A stretch of DNA of 64,000 bases from Luscinia megarhynchos (taxonomy: Eukaryota; Chordata; Aves; Passeriformes; Turdidae): contig JAPFBE010000002.1 of the NCBI GenBank assembly GCA_034336665.1, positions 76,573,405 through 76,637,404 on the forward strand, written 5' to 3'. Numbering within the stretch: the first letter of the stretch is position 1; each line of letters starts with the position of its first letter. Shown here piece after piece: positions 39,901 to 50,235 of this stretch. Position numbers and translations under genes: made by a program. Under the pieces are notes generated by a model that saw only the letters and a program-made list of their open reading frames with translations, had not been told where the DNA came from and made no database searches.

Positions 39901-40387
39901 ATCTTCATTTTCTGCTTACACTTAACTGTGGAAATTAATCTTTTGGGATTGTAATTATACATATGATGCTCAGGGAAATTATAACATTGAAGGCACCACA
40001 TCTTTAGCCTGCATTTTGTCTTAGACATGTTAGAGACTGCTTAATGAAGCATTTTACATCCCATTAAAACTTTTTACCGCACACTACCTCCTACTAAAAT
40101 TCCTTAGTGAGTGCCTAAGTGCAGCTTAAAATCAGATACACTTATAAAATATAAACATATTGTACAAATATCCTGCATGTTAATGCAACCTATTAGAGAA
40201 GGATAGAGCTCCATGTATTTGGTGCAGAAAGTAATCTCTAATACATGCTAGCTGGAGATCAGGTTGCATTTGTGTGCTGTTATATTGCAGTTATCAGAAT
40301 CTTGATATATGACTGAAAATTAATGTACTTAAATTCAATAATTCTCTGATATAAATCACTTAGTTGTTGCTTGTGCTAATAAATGAT
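27918..40387. other. 12.5 kb with no gene or recognisable mobile element
   Basis: Plain AT-rich sequence. The longest frame is 140 codons at 28458-28880 (plus), with no known domain and no signal of coding constraint that I can see. A 104-codon frame at 38326-38640 (plus) ends at a site resembling a splice donor, TTCAGGTAAAATT. A similarly long minus-strand frame, 38385-38663, overlaps it. A short (AT)n run lies near 36070-36080. I recognise no CR1, LTR or SINE here. Confidence 0.6.
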
Positions 40388-40852
40388 TGTGGTGGGCTGA
40401 CTCTGGTTGGACACAAGGTGCCCACCAAAACCACTGTATCATTCCCCTCTGCAGCTGAACAGGGGGCAGAAAATATAACAAAAGGCCCATGGGTCAAGGT
40501 TGAGACAGAGAGGCATCACTCACAAATCATCATTACAGCCAAAATGGGCTTGACTTAGGACAAAAGAGAATTTATTTTATTGCCAAGTCAGAGTGGAATA
40601 ATGAGAAATAAAATCAATTCTTAAAATCACCTTCCCCCTCCCCCTCCCTAGGCTCAGCTTCACTCACTGTTTTCTCTCCCTCCTCCCCCCCAGCAGCACA
40701 GGGAGGGTGGGGAATGGGGGCTGTGGTCAGTTCCATACACTTTGTCTTGCTATTCCTTCCATGTGAGAGACAGGACTCCTCACACTCTGCCCCTGCTCCA
40801 GCCTGGGCTCCCTCCATGAGCCTCTCTCTGAGTCCTTCTCGTGGGTTGCAGA
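40388..40852. mobile_element. Avian LTR-type repeat, piece A
   Basis: Starts with TGTGGTGGGCTGAC at 40388, consistent with a TG retroviral LTR edge. It continues with GGACACAAGGTGCCCACCAA, GAACAGGGGGCAGAAAATAT, CAGAGTGGAATAATGAGAAA, a C-rich block CCTTCCCCCTCCCCCTCCCT, GGGGAATGGGGGCTGTGGTC, GACAGGACTCCTCACACTCT, and CTCCAGCCTGGGCTCCCTCC. I recall this order as one end of a long LTR-type repeat frequent in bird genomes. It stops at about 40852 where the family normally enters a GC-rich run of near-tandem units. It contains no gag, pol or env sequence. Which strand is transcribed is not clear, so no strand is given. Piece B at 42792-43194 appears to be the other end of the same family, facing the opposite way. 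Confidence 0.8.
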
Positions 40853-42330
40853 TCTATTATGAGCAAGAACAGCATTATATCAAGCAAGGGTATAATGATC
40901 ACTGAACAATGGAACAGATATCAAATATGGACCAAAAAAAATTTAAGCACTTTAAATCTCACTTACGTTAGCAGGACAACATAATTCACTCCAGGTAAAG
41001 GCAACCACAAAAGGGAGATAGGAAGAAGAAGTCTGTAGGGAAGAGAGGATGAGTGTGCCAGATTCCCTATGTTTAAAAAAAAAAAAAGCAATATTTTTGT
41101 TGTGACATAATTTTTCATTTCTGCTTCCAAATTTACAAATAAAATTTCAGTTTAATTTTGTTAGTCATCTGACCCAAATGATTCCTTCCAAAGATATCCT
41201 CAGAAATTGTAATTTGATCAAATTTGAACTAATACTGATGGAAGAGGTAAGAATACCACCCTCAGCACTAGAGAAACTCACTGCTGAATTCTAAGTACTT
41301 GCTTCAAGCACTGGTTTTGTAGGAGCACAACTGGGAACAGTTCAAACCTAGGCACAGTTTTTCTACATCTATTCTTTCAAGTGTTTCAGACTAAATAATT
41401 AAAACTATAAACTACAAAATTCTTATAATATGGTGATAAACATAGATGTTGTGGCATTATGTGTCTATGCTGCTAGAAGAGATAAAACATAAAGATTTAC
41501 TACTATCCTTGCCACAACTGTAGTAATAAATGGCAGAAATTCCCACCTAGTCATGAGAAAATGCTCTTGATAAAAGTCTCCAAGTATACTGATGGGACCT
41601 CCTGCCCAAGTTAAAAATTAATATAGTTACCATCAAATGGTTGCAATTAAATCAAATAGTTTCATGTCTGTTTTAAACATCACTTAAAACAAATTGTCAT
41701 TTCTTGTGATAAAGCAGCCAATGTTCTTTAGAAGCTGACTTTTAACCAAAACAAAACATATTATTTACCTTTTGATTTATGCTTAGTTGAGAAGAACATT
41801 CCCCGAACTTTTCTTTTGAGGTAGCTTTAATTTAATTTTTCTTCTTTTACTAGATCAATTAAAATACCATTCAGGCAGAGGCAAAGAGCTGTCCCAAGTC
41901 TCTGCACCATTAAAGGATTATGCTGAAGTGAAAAACTGTGATACCCTCTTCCTGGTTTTCTTCATAGAAGCAAATTCCAGCTTCATCAACGACCAGAACG
42001 TTAAACCAGAGACCTTAAACTAAGGATTTGAACCTGTTTTAAGCAGAATAGAACTTTTCAGTTCCTAAAAGCTGAACCTGTCATTTACAATAGTAAATTA
42101 TTATGGAATGAAACCTGCAAAAGTGGGGTTCAAAAGCAAGATTATTTCATAACTGAAATGTCACCAAAACACTGAAATAAATAGAATGTATGTGTTTCCT
42201 GGGCACACTATGATTTTGAAATATGTGAGTTAGTATCTCCTGGGGTCTCAAGAGTGAAAACATCTCCTGTGCCTTCAGGAGACCCATGAAGGTGACTGCA
42301 ATGTAGGCACTGCCCTAAAACCACAGTCAA
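40853..42330. other. Spacer between LTR piece A and piece B, no gene
   Basis: AT-rich sequence without frames of note. It shows no similarity that I recognise to retroviral internal regions (no primer-binding site, no protease or reverse transcriptase motif in any frame). It therefore looks like ordinary host DNA and not the inside of a provirus. A poly(A) run lies near 41075-41087. Confidence 0.6.
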
Positions 42331-42415
42331 GCTCCTGATTAGTCCAGTCTCATATCCTCTCTCCAGTAAGACCTGTATCTACTGCAGCAGAGGAAAATAA
42401 AAAGTTCCAGAGTGT
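42331..42415 (+). repeat. Possible ancient sauropsid interspersed repeat
   Basis: GATTAGTCCAGTCTCATATC (42337-42356), then CTCTCTCCAGTAAGACCTGT and GCAGCAGAGGAAAATAAAAA, resembles a repeat that I recall from turtle and crocodilian DNA with blocks like 'TCCAGTATCCTGTCTCC', 'AGTGGCCAGTACCAGATGC' and 'TTCAGAGGAAG'. The order and spacing agree over about 80 bases. Family name and strand convention are uncertain. It lies about 375 bases before LTR piece B. Confidence 0.45.
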
Positions 42416-42791
42416 TTAACGATGATCCTAATGAAGTTTCATCTGTAACAGCTGGCAGCAGCAGTCTGAAACCAAAAAAGCATTGTCACAGGGCTCTTAA
42501 TGAAGACAGAAGGATGATGTTTTTATATTTAATTTCTTTGTCAAAAATAATATCTGCTTCAGGCTTTCTACTTGTATGAGTCTTTGAGCACTTAGACTAC
42601 AGAATTAATTGTACCTACCACTGTACTTTTGAACTCTTGCTCCTCTTCACTGTGCTCATTTGCAGTGACCCTGCCATCAAATTGAAGAAAAAAGTGCAGT
42701 GGAGCATTTTAAAGTTCAGGAATCAAAGCTTCAGGCTTAGGGAAGTGATTCACTTGGCTGCTTCTCATTATGTGTTCAAAACAAGAGACAG

Positions 42792-43194
42792 TGCTGGGTT
42801 TGCATGTCAGGTTTTGGTAGCAGGAGCTGCTGGGGTATCTTGTGAGGAGCTGCTCCTTCATGTCAAGCAGAGCAATGCCAGCTGGCTCCAGGATGGACCT
42901 GCCACTGGCCAAAGCCCAGTTCACCAGCAAGGGCAGCAGTGCCTCTGGGACAATGCGTGTAAGAAGTGGAAAAAAGCTACTGAGCAGGAGCAATTGCCAC
43001 AGAGCAGAGCAGAGCAGAGTGAGAATGTGTGAGAGCAACAGCTCTGCAGACACCAAGGCCAGGGAAGGATGGGGAGGAGGTGCTTCAGGTGCCAGAGCTG
43101 AGATTCCCCTGAAGACCACGTTGAGGCAGGATGGCACCTGCAGCCCATGGATGATCCCATGCTGAAGCAGTGGATGGCTGAAGGAGAGAACCCA
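42792..43194. mobile_element. Avian LTR-type repeat, piece B, inverted relative to piece A
   Basis: Starts at TGCTGGGTTTGCATG (42792) and runs through GGTTTTGGTAGCAGGAGCTG, GAGCAATGCCAGCTGGCTCC, GGATGGACCTGCCACTGGCC, GTGCCTCTGGGACAATGCGT, GTAAGAAGTGGAAAAAAGCT, GCTCTGCAGACACCAAGGCC, GGGGAGGAGGTGCTTCAGGT, GAGATTCCCCTGAAGACC and CACCTGCAGCCCATGGATGA. I recall these as the opposite end of the bird LTR family seen in piece A, read on the other strand. GTGTAAGAAG near 42958 sits where family members have a TATA-like TATTTAAGAAG. Piece B fades at about 43194, again in the GC-rich tandem part. It has internal deletions there. The frames at 42637-43032 (plus, 131 codons) and 42709-43137 (minus, 142 codons) overlap this repeat and are not genes. 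Confidence 0.8.
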
Positions 43195-45472
43195 GGACTG
43201 AAGGCAAACTTAGGAATGTACGATTTGGATTTATTTCACATTATCTAGCTCTGATTTGATTGGCAATAAATTAAATTTATTTTTGGCCCAAGCTGAATCT
43301 GTCCTGCCCATGACTGATGAGTGAGCTCTCCCTGTCCTTTTCTCAGCCCACAAGACTTTTTGTTATATTCTCTTTCCCATACCTGGTTGTGGAGTGGATG
43401 GATAGAGCAGCTTTGGCACCTGACCATGAGCCAGAATCTCCTCTCCACAGAGAGTTATGTTTTGTTTATTCTTTCAGCAGTGAAATCAAAAAAGAAAAAA
43501 TAATGCTGTAATCCTCAACATTTTTGTTCCAAGAAGAAGACACAGCAATTTATGTCATTGCACAATCAATCATCATCATAATAGTACATGTCAGTTTGAG
43601 CAGATCAGAGCTGAAGGATAAAAATATATTTTGCCTTCATAAAGGGTTTTGTTAAAGGAGTTTTTTATTACATATACAGAAAACAGGAAGGAAAAAGGAA
43701 TGGAAAAAGAGATCTGGTAAGAAAAACTGCTCTTCTGATCAGAAAAGAGGAAGAGAAAGAACAATGGATTTTGGTTCCCAGCTCTGATGATGCTCAGATG
43801 ATCCACAAGAAATGTTAAAATATATGAAACTTTATGATCTTGATTGAAGTGAGTATAGACAAGCACAACCCTGATAAAGCCCACACAGTTAATCCAGTCA
43901 AGAGGTCATTTTTTATCTACTTACATTACCTGAAATACCTTCCTGCTCATTCCAAAAGTTTACTGAGCTCTTATACCAAAAGTGCATTGGGACACTTGTG
44001 TGTCTCTCTTTTATCTACAACTATCTAAATAAAAGCAAAGAGATGCTAGCTAAAATTCAGTCCATTTCCCATGGCAAGGCCTGCAACTAAATCCATCTAT
44101 AGGAGAATGGAAGGTCGTGCCCACTCCCATGTGACCATCCCACCAGCAGAGAGCTGTCCTGGACTGCATTCTGCATGAACCACATCCCAAGGCTCCCACA
44201 CTTTGCACAAGGGAAAAAAGGCTCAGCTAAAGCTGAAACCACAGTGCCAGCAATTCCAGGGATATGGAGGCCACAAGGAGAATACAAGGGGAAGCTTCAG
44301 TCCAGCATAACCTTGGTTGTGATTGTCCTGGAAAAAAGTAGAGACTAAGGTATCAAAGATCCATGACATTACAAGGATCCACATTGTGTCTACAAAAATG
44401 CATTTCATGGCTCTGGTCTCTGGTTTAGGACTGTGCTTCACCAGACCCTCTGGTCTCATTAGTGATGTTTAGCTCATGTTAGTTCAAGCATTTGACAAAT
44501 TAGTATCAAACTTTTCCTGCAAATTTCGTGGATTTAAAGAACAAGATGTTAATCTCAATAAATGCCACGGTGTTATACCTTTCTAAAGCTAAATCTGCAG
44601 TTTCTTTCAGTCTTTTGTGCCAAGTACCTCGTGGATCATTATTTTGAAAAATATGATGAAATAGCCTCCATCTCTATTAGTGACTCCATTATAATACAAT
44701 AAAATGAAACAAAAATTGTTATTTTGCTGGGTTTTTTATCTATTTATTCGACATTAAACAAAATCATCACAGTCACCACAGTTCAGATACAGATGAATTA
44801 AATGAGGCCCAGTTTCCAGAAAATCCCTGACATAAATAGCCACTCTTGACAAAGCTGTAGAATAACACACAATTTCTGTTAACATTTTTGCCTGCTAAAT
44901 TATCTCTTATGCAATCATCACAGTAAATCAAACTAATGAACTGCTGAAAAAGAAATGAAATATCACTGATAATTTTGCTTTAGTGCAGTAAAATTAGTGA
45001 CAAGCACAAGGTTTCTGATTTAGACTGTAAAGTTCCTTTTACAAGTTAGAGGGCTTTTGGAACCAGGGTTTTTGATTCAGATCCTAGTCTTAATTAATCT
45101 ATTTAATTATAAATCCCTACTACTAAATGAGTTTGCCTTATCATTATGCCCATTTGTATTGCAGAAGCTAGTAATATGAACAAATTGCTGCACTTTCTGG
45201 GAGATATCTGTCAGTTTTGGTCAGAAGCACTTATGTTATTGGAAGGGGAAAAAAACTTTTCAAAATTGGCAGCAGATGAGCTTTTTCTTGCCGGAGTTAT
45301 ATATTTAAACCATTTATATTTCATTTATGAATTGCAAAATTTGAGCTGCATCATACTTTCTATGGTGGTCTAAAGAGCTGGTTAGATAGGGTCTAGTGGA
45401 GAAATTTTTATAAAAATCAAAATTTCTGGAAAAGAAAGCAAGTTTCTCAAATTTAATGTTTAGTGTTTAATG
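43195..45472. other. Non-coding stretch, no gene seen
   Basis: No recognisable gene. A slightly GC-richer part at about 44090-44460 carries two overlapping minus-strand frames (44087-44287 and 44223-44459) without domains. I could not assign that part to a repeat family. Confidence 0.55.
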
Positions 45473-45615
45473 TCCTCTCCTCTCCTCTCCTCTCCTCTCC
45501 TCTCCTCTCCTCTCCTCTCCTCTCCTCTCCTCCTCTCCTCTCCTCTCCTCTCCTCTCCTCTCCTCTCCTCTCCTCTCCCTCTCCTCTCCTCTCCTCTCCT
45601 CTCCTCTCCTCTCCC
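45473..45615. repeat. (TCTCC)n pentanucleotide microsatellite
   Basis: About 28 copies of TCTCC span 143 bases of pure C/T on the plus strand. Two phase slips interrupt it: a shortened unit near 45531 (CTCCTCCTC) and an extra C near 45577 (TCTCCCTCTCC). A third extra C closes the array. The slips divide it into blocks. Frames with Ser-Ser-Pro-Leu-Leu repeats (45463-45735 and 45470-45679) are products of this array only. Confidence 0.97.
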
Positions 45616-46710
45616 TTTTCACCAATATTATTATTGCTCCTTTCATTTAGTAAGAAGTCATTTATTGTTAAATTTCTAGAGTTGATAAGGTCAAATTTGC
45701 CTGCACTTTTATCCTTATCCTGTTTCAGTTGTTAAAAATGCTAAAATTAGTATTATGCCCTAAGTCATATGTTTCACATAGGAGTTTATTTTGACTCTTA
45801 TTTTTTGCTCTAATTCACAAAATGAGAGAGAATGAGAATCTCTATACACTTTCCATATCTTCCTCTGCCAAATACAGAAATTGAGGTAAAATCTTATCCC
45901 ACTCAATGTTGGTGGGTCTGAGATGGGCATTAACTTTGAGGATTAATTCTGGCAGAGTATTTACAATCCCAGGTTTTTTGAGGCAGTCTTGAATTGTCTC
46001 TTCAATAATGATAATATCACAGAAGAATTATCAAAAATGTGACTTAGTGTATCAGGGAGCTTTTACCATAGTTCCTCATTTCTGTGAATATGAATATAAT
46101 TCACATTTTTGTCAGGAACTGCAATTTACTCTCCTTTTATTGACTGAAGATTAGAAGCTTTATTAGAAAACATATAATACTTAGAGAAACAAGTTTCACT
46201 CACTGCAAATGGTCTGTCTGCTCATTTCATTCAGGCCATTTATGTACAACAATTGCTGTGTAAAAAATTTATATAATTATTTATGGACAGAGGAAAGTAG
46301 ATGCAAGTTATAGACTTCTGGTCTCTCTCTCTCTGAAGAGAAGTGATAAGGTAGAATATATACAGAAAGCCCAAATTGCCCTCAGGCATTTATAGATTAA
46401 CAACATAATTCATTTGTGTCACTTTTGTTGGTCAGATTCCTCTCACACTTTTCATGTGTGAAAAACTGTCTGTAGATGCTGAGACAGAAGTAAAATGACC
46501 CCAAAATAATGGAAATAAAATCTTGTCAGTTCAGCATTTTCCCATGAGCTGCTCTTTCCCCCTATATTTTTCATATATGCACACATACATGGACACAGGT
46601 GTGAATCAGTTACACTCATAGAGTGAGATCTGGAGAACAGGATTTTTCAAATGCAACAATCTCATTTGGACTGGCTTCCCCAGTTATGCCTTTGCAAGTC
46701 ATAAAATAAC
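45616..46710. other. Non-coding stretch, no gene seen
   Basis: AT-rich sequence with a short (TC)n run near 46322-46335. No frames of note and no repeat recognised until the CR1 copy that starts at about 46711. Confidence 0.6.
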
Positions 46711-47180
46711 ACTTATAGAAACCCAGAACTAATCAGGTTAGAAGAGACCAACCCCTCTGCCATAGTCAGGGACATCTTCTAGACCAGGTTGCTCAAAGCC
46801 TCATCCAACCTGACCTTCCTTTCCAGGGATGGGGCATCCACAATTTCCCTGGGCAACATGTGCCAGTGCCTCACTGCTTTCTAAGCAAAAAATTTCTTCC
46901 CAACATCTTATCAAAGCTTCTCCTTTTTTAGTTTAAAACAGTTCCTCCTTGTCCTACCACAAAGCTGGACGCAGTGCTCCAAGTTCAGTCTCACAGGACA
47001 GAGTAGAGGGGTAAAGTCATGACACTTCTTCTGATGCAGACCAGGATATGGTTGGGCCTTCTGGGCTGCAAACACACTGTTTGACCATGTCCAGCTTTTC
47101 ATCCAGCAGAACTCCCAAGTGCTTTTCCACAGGGCTGCTTTCAGTGAATTCTGCCAGTCCTTGCACTTGTACCTGTAATC
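46711..47180 (-). mobile_element. CR1 LINE 3' region with an internal deletion
   Basis: A clear CR1 copy on the minus strand. From its 3' end it shows AGGTTGCTCAAAGCCTCATC (46788-), GGGATGGGGCATCCACAATT, CCCTGGGCAACATGTGCCAG, then AAAATTTCTTCCCAACATCT and TTAGTTTAAAACAGTTCCTC. At about 46960, after CTTGTCCTACCAC, it jumps to AAGCTGGACGCAGTGCTCCA, skipping what I remember as roughly 200 or more consensus bases. It then continues through GACAGAGTAGAGGGG, TGATGCAGACCAGGATATGG, TTCTGGGCTGCAAACACACT and CAGCAGAACTCCCAAGTGCT. The distal part reaches toward the end of the reverse-transcriptase coding region in full elements, but no intact domain remains. The minus frame at 46911-47102 lies inside it and is not a gene. 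Confidence 0.93.
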
Positions 47181-48190
47181 TCATCTTCCTCATTCCATCT
47201 CATCACTCCCATCTTCACCCTGTATAGTCATCAAACCCATCTCTCTGGAATATCCTCCATTCTATGTGCTCTGATTTTAATTGGTAGCTTTTCTTACTTG
47301 TGCATGGCTCAACAAGTGTGGGCCTTCACAAGGGAACCAAACAAACCAAACCCAGGTTTTGTTTAAGTCAATTAGAGCTGCTCATTTGCTTTAGCTCTCT
47401 CTCTCTGCTTCCATGGTTTGGTTATTCCTCTGAAAGTAAATAATGGCTTTGACTTGTGCAAAGAAAGGCTTGTCAAGTGAAACAGCCTCTTCTGCTAGGC
47501 CAGAAATTGTGGATCACTGCAAAGAAGTCAAATGGGGTATGCCTAGGAGACTTGAATATAATTAATTTTTTTTTTCAACCACAGACCAACACAACAAAAG
47601 AATTAACACAAAGCTGATAGATCAGGTAGGATAAAAAATTGAGTAATGCATTGATATGATTTCAATGTTACCATTTCTTGAGACCAGATACAGTAGTGAC
47701 ATAATTGGGATAAATTGTTCAGCATAGCTGGAAATAAAAGGTCAAGGAAAAATGTATTTTTCTGAATTAAATGGTATTATTAGAAGTAGAAACAGGAAGG
47801 AACAGAACTACCAGTAAAGAGAAGCATTCATAATAATTTTTTTCTCTTGTGAAACATTCATTTTTTTGCACAGTGATTCTAGACACTTTGACCCTTTATG
47901 TCTATGTAACAGCTCTGCTTAATGCACACTATCAGTAGATTATTTTAATAGTCATTTTAAAAGTTTTAACTTTATTCTGCAAACTATCTGAACGTTAATT
48001 TAAATGCATCTTTTTTGACAAACAAAGTGTTTAACACAGACAACACCTTTTGAGAAATCAGTGAAAATATTTTCACACTTATGATGTCTTCTACATTTCA
48101 TGCTATGAATCACAGTTTCTGGTTTTGACTGCTTAAGAAAGACATGACCCCAGAACTCCTTTATCACATTAGCAAAATCATACATTAGCT
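47181..48190. other. Non-coding stretch, no gene seen
   Basis: AT-rich sequence with a short CT run near 47395-47406. No frame over 65 codons and no element recognised. Confidence 0.6.
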
Positions 48191-48290
48191 TAAATCACAG
48201 GATAATAAAATAATTGAGTTTGGAAAGAACTTCCAGACATTATCTAGACCAACCTGTTATTCATGTCTTAACCCACTAGCTATTCCAACA
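48191..48290 (-). mobile_element. CR1 LINE 3' end, first of a back-to-back pair
   Basis: TAAATCACAGGATAATAAAA followed by TTTGGAAAGAACTTCCAGAC and TATCTAGACCAACCTGTTAT is the reverse complement of a CR1 3' terminus, with the 3' end on the left. Similarity fades after about 48290. It is short and 5'-truncated. The next CR1 copy, on the other strand, starts about 70 bases further on. Confidence 0.75.
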
Positions 48291-48356
48291 GTCCGTATTA
48301 TTTATTTCAGGGAGACTGGTTTTAGACTTTATTGGAATTTTTATGAGAGAATAGGA

Positions 48357-48507
48357 ACACCCTGAAACACAGGAGGTTCCCTCTGAACATCAGGAAACAC
48401 TTTTTAACTGGGGGTTGCCAAGCACTGACACAGGTGGACCAGGTGAACTCCAGAGAGCCCTTCTATCCTCAGTTATCCCGTGACTCTGTGAGTCTGTGGT
48501 TCTGCAA
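48357..48507 (+). mobile_element. CR1 LINE 3' end, second of a back-to-back pair
   Basis: Sense-strand CR1 sequence: CACAGGAGGTTCCCTCTGAA, ACATCAGGAAACACTTTTTA, GCACTGACACAGGTGGACCA, then GAACTCCAGAGAGCCCTTCT and a terminal region with CTGTGA-type units (GTGACTCTGTGAGTCTGTGG, 48480-48499). The segment between about 48440 and 48450 is shorter than the consensus I remember, so there may be an internal deletion. The subfamily seems to differ from the minus-strand neighbour, which supports two separate insertions. Confidence 0.88.
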
Positions 48508-49969
48508 TCCTGTGTCAAAAAACTAGAAAGTAACTTTGCAGACTGGAGGCTTGCATATCTTTCTGCTCCAAGCAGAAGATCAGCCCATATGACCTTCACA
48601 GAACTGTTTCAAAGTAAATTTTTCTACAACAAAACCCTCAAAGAATACGCCAAAATATTTCCATTCATTTTCTACTCCTTTTATTGAGGAATGACAGTAA
48701 TTACAACTAGAGAATAATTATTGTGTAGATACCCGAGGTGAAATTTGAGCAAAGAATTATAGAATTGTAACATATAGAACAGAAAAAAGCCAGGTATCAT
48801 ATTGGTTTGAGAACAGACCTTGGCATGTCTTTGACCTATGCCAGCTAGCACACATTCCCAGATTATTCCTGGGCACATCAGAGAAGTGATCATAATTTCA
48901 TAAATTATCATAAGCAGGAGATCATTCCCAAAAGCAATCCATGTGTAACCAACCTGCTAAGGAAGGTATGGGAGTTCAAGAATACAGATGAGGTTTATGA
49001 TTCATTCACCTAGCAGTGATTCCTTGTGGAGAAACTATGCAAAAGTACAAACTGGAGATGACATACCCATCATATGGGTGGTGTTATATGGGTTTTGCTC
49101 TGTCTAATTATCAGACACCAGAATGTGTTCAGAAAATAACCAAAAAGAAAACTCACCTAGAATACAGACATGCCTCTATCCGTGTTGTCAGGCAGTAGTC
49201 CATACAGCTCAGTTTGAGCAAAATGGGAGTGGTTTCTTCTCTGTTACTGTTTCTTCCTGACAAACATAAGCAGCAACTTTCTACCTGTCAGTATTTTTGC
49301 TGAGAATGTGCAGATTGCTTTGGATACAAGATTTTACTTTCCCAAAGGGTGACATGATCCAGTAACACTTCCTGTGCTGAGGTGGGACATTTTCTTGGGT
49401 CTTGTATTTCACAGCTCCATTCTCCCTTGCCTGGGCAAGTAGTAATCTATCCCATCCCCTTCTCCCATCTCCTCAGCTTGGCAGCCTTACCCCCTGTCTC
49501 TGACCCGCTCTGGCATCTGTCAGATCTTTGTAGATAACTTTAATTCATTAATAGGGGAAAGAAATCACACAGCTTTCTACTTCTGCTTTCTGCAGCTTGA
49601 GTATGTGAAAGTGTCTCACAGAGGGATCTGGCACATGTTAAGGTCAGTACAAAATAAGCATCAGAACTGCATGCTGGAAGGGAGATGGGAAAGAAGAAGA
49701 AACCAAGATGCCCCTTTCAGCAGGATCCTTGCTGCTGGTGTCTGATTTGGTAATACTGTCTGAGAAAATTAATTGTGCTTTGCTGGTGGCTGTTCAAGCT
49801 GCTACTACTGCACAGTCTGTTTCTGGTTTTCAAGTGAAGATGACCTTTGTACTGTGAAAATGAAAGAAGTATATTCGTCTGCCACCATGCTCCACAGAGA
49901 AAGCTGGCAGTTGTAACTTGCCCTCAAAAATAATAAAAAATTTATTACATCTCTTCTTGCTTCTGCTGG
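48508..49969. other. Non-coding stretch, no gene seen
   Basis: Mixed-composition sequence without frames over 80 codons outside repeats. The part at about 49360-49520 is slightly GC-richer but not recognised. Confidence 0.6.
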
Positions 49970-50235
49970 TTTTCTTTTCTTTTCTTTTCTTTTCTTTTCT
50001 TTTCTTTTCTTTTCTTTTCTTTTCTTTTCTTTTCTTTTCTTTTCTTTTCTTTTCTTTTCTTTTCTTTTCTTTTCTTTTCTTTTCTTTTCTTTTCTTTTCT
50101 TTTCTTTTTCTTTTTCTTTTTCTTTTCTTTTTCTTTTTCTTTTTCTTTTCTTTTTCTTTTCTTTTCTTTTTCTTTTCTTTTCTTTTTCTTTTCTTTTTTT
50201 TTCTTTTTTTTTTTTCTTTCCTTTATTTTCTTTTA
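49970..50235. repeat. (TTTTC)n pentanucleotide array, about 265 bp
   Basis: A pure T/C array. The left half (49970 to about 50108) is about 27 perfect TTTTC units. The right half mixes TTTTC with TTTTTC units and ends in T runs at about 50190-50215 before decaying at 50235. Such a long homopurine-homopyrimidine tract can adopt triplex (H-DNA) structures and is prone to length change and to sequencing or assembly error. The Phe/Leu/Ser frame at 49918-50277 is a product of the array. Confidence 0.97.

Noticed and set aside
40853..42791. Internal region of a provirus between the two LTR pieces
   Set aside because: The flanking pieces face opposite ways and no gag, pol or env similarity is visible in any frame, so the interval looks like host DNA.
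42637..43165. Overlapping frames of 107-142 codons on both strands
   Set aside because: They largely overlie LTR piece B. GC-richer repeat sequence has few stops on either strand, so openness is not evidence of coding.
45463..45735. Ser-Ser-Pro-Leu-Leu repeat protein
   Set aside because: It is the translation of the (TCTCC)n microsatellite, in more than one frame.
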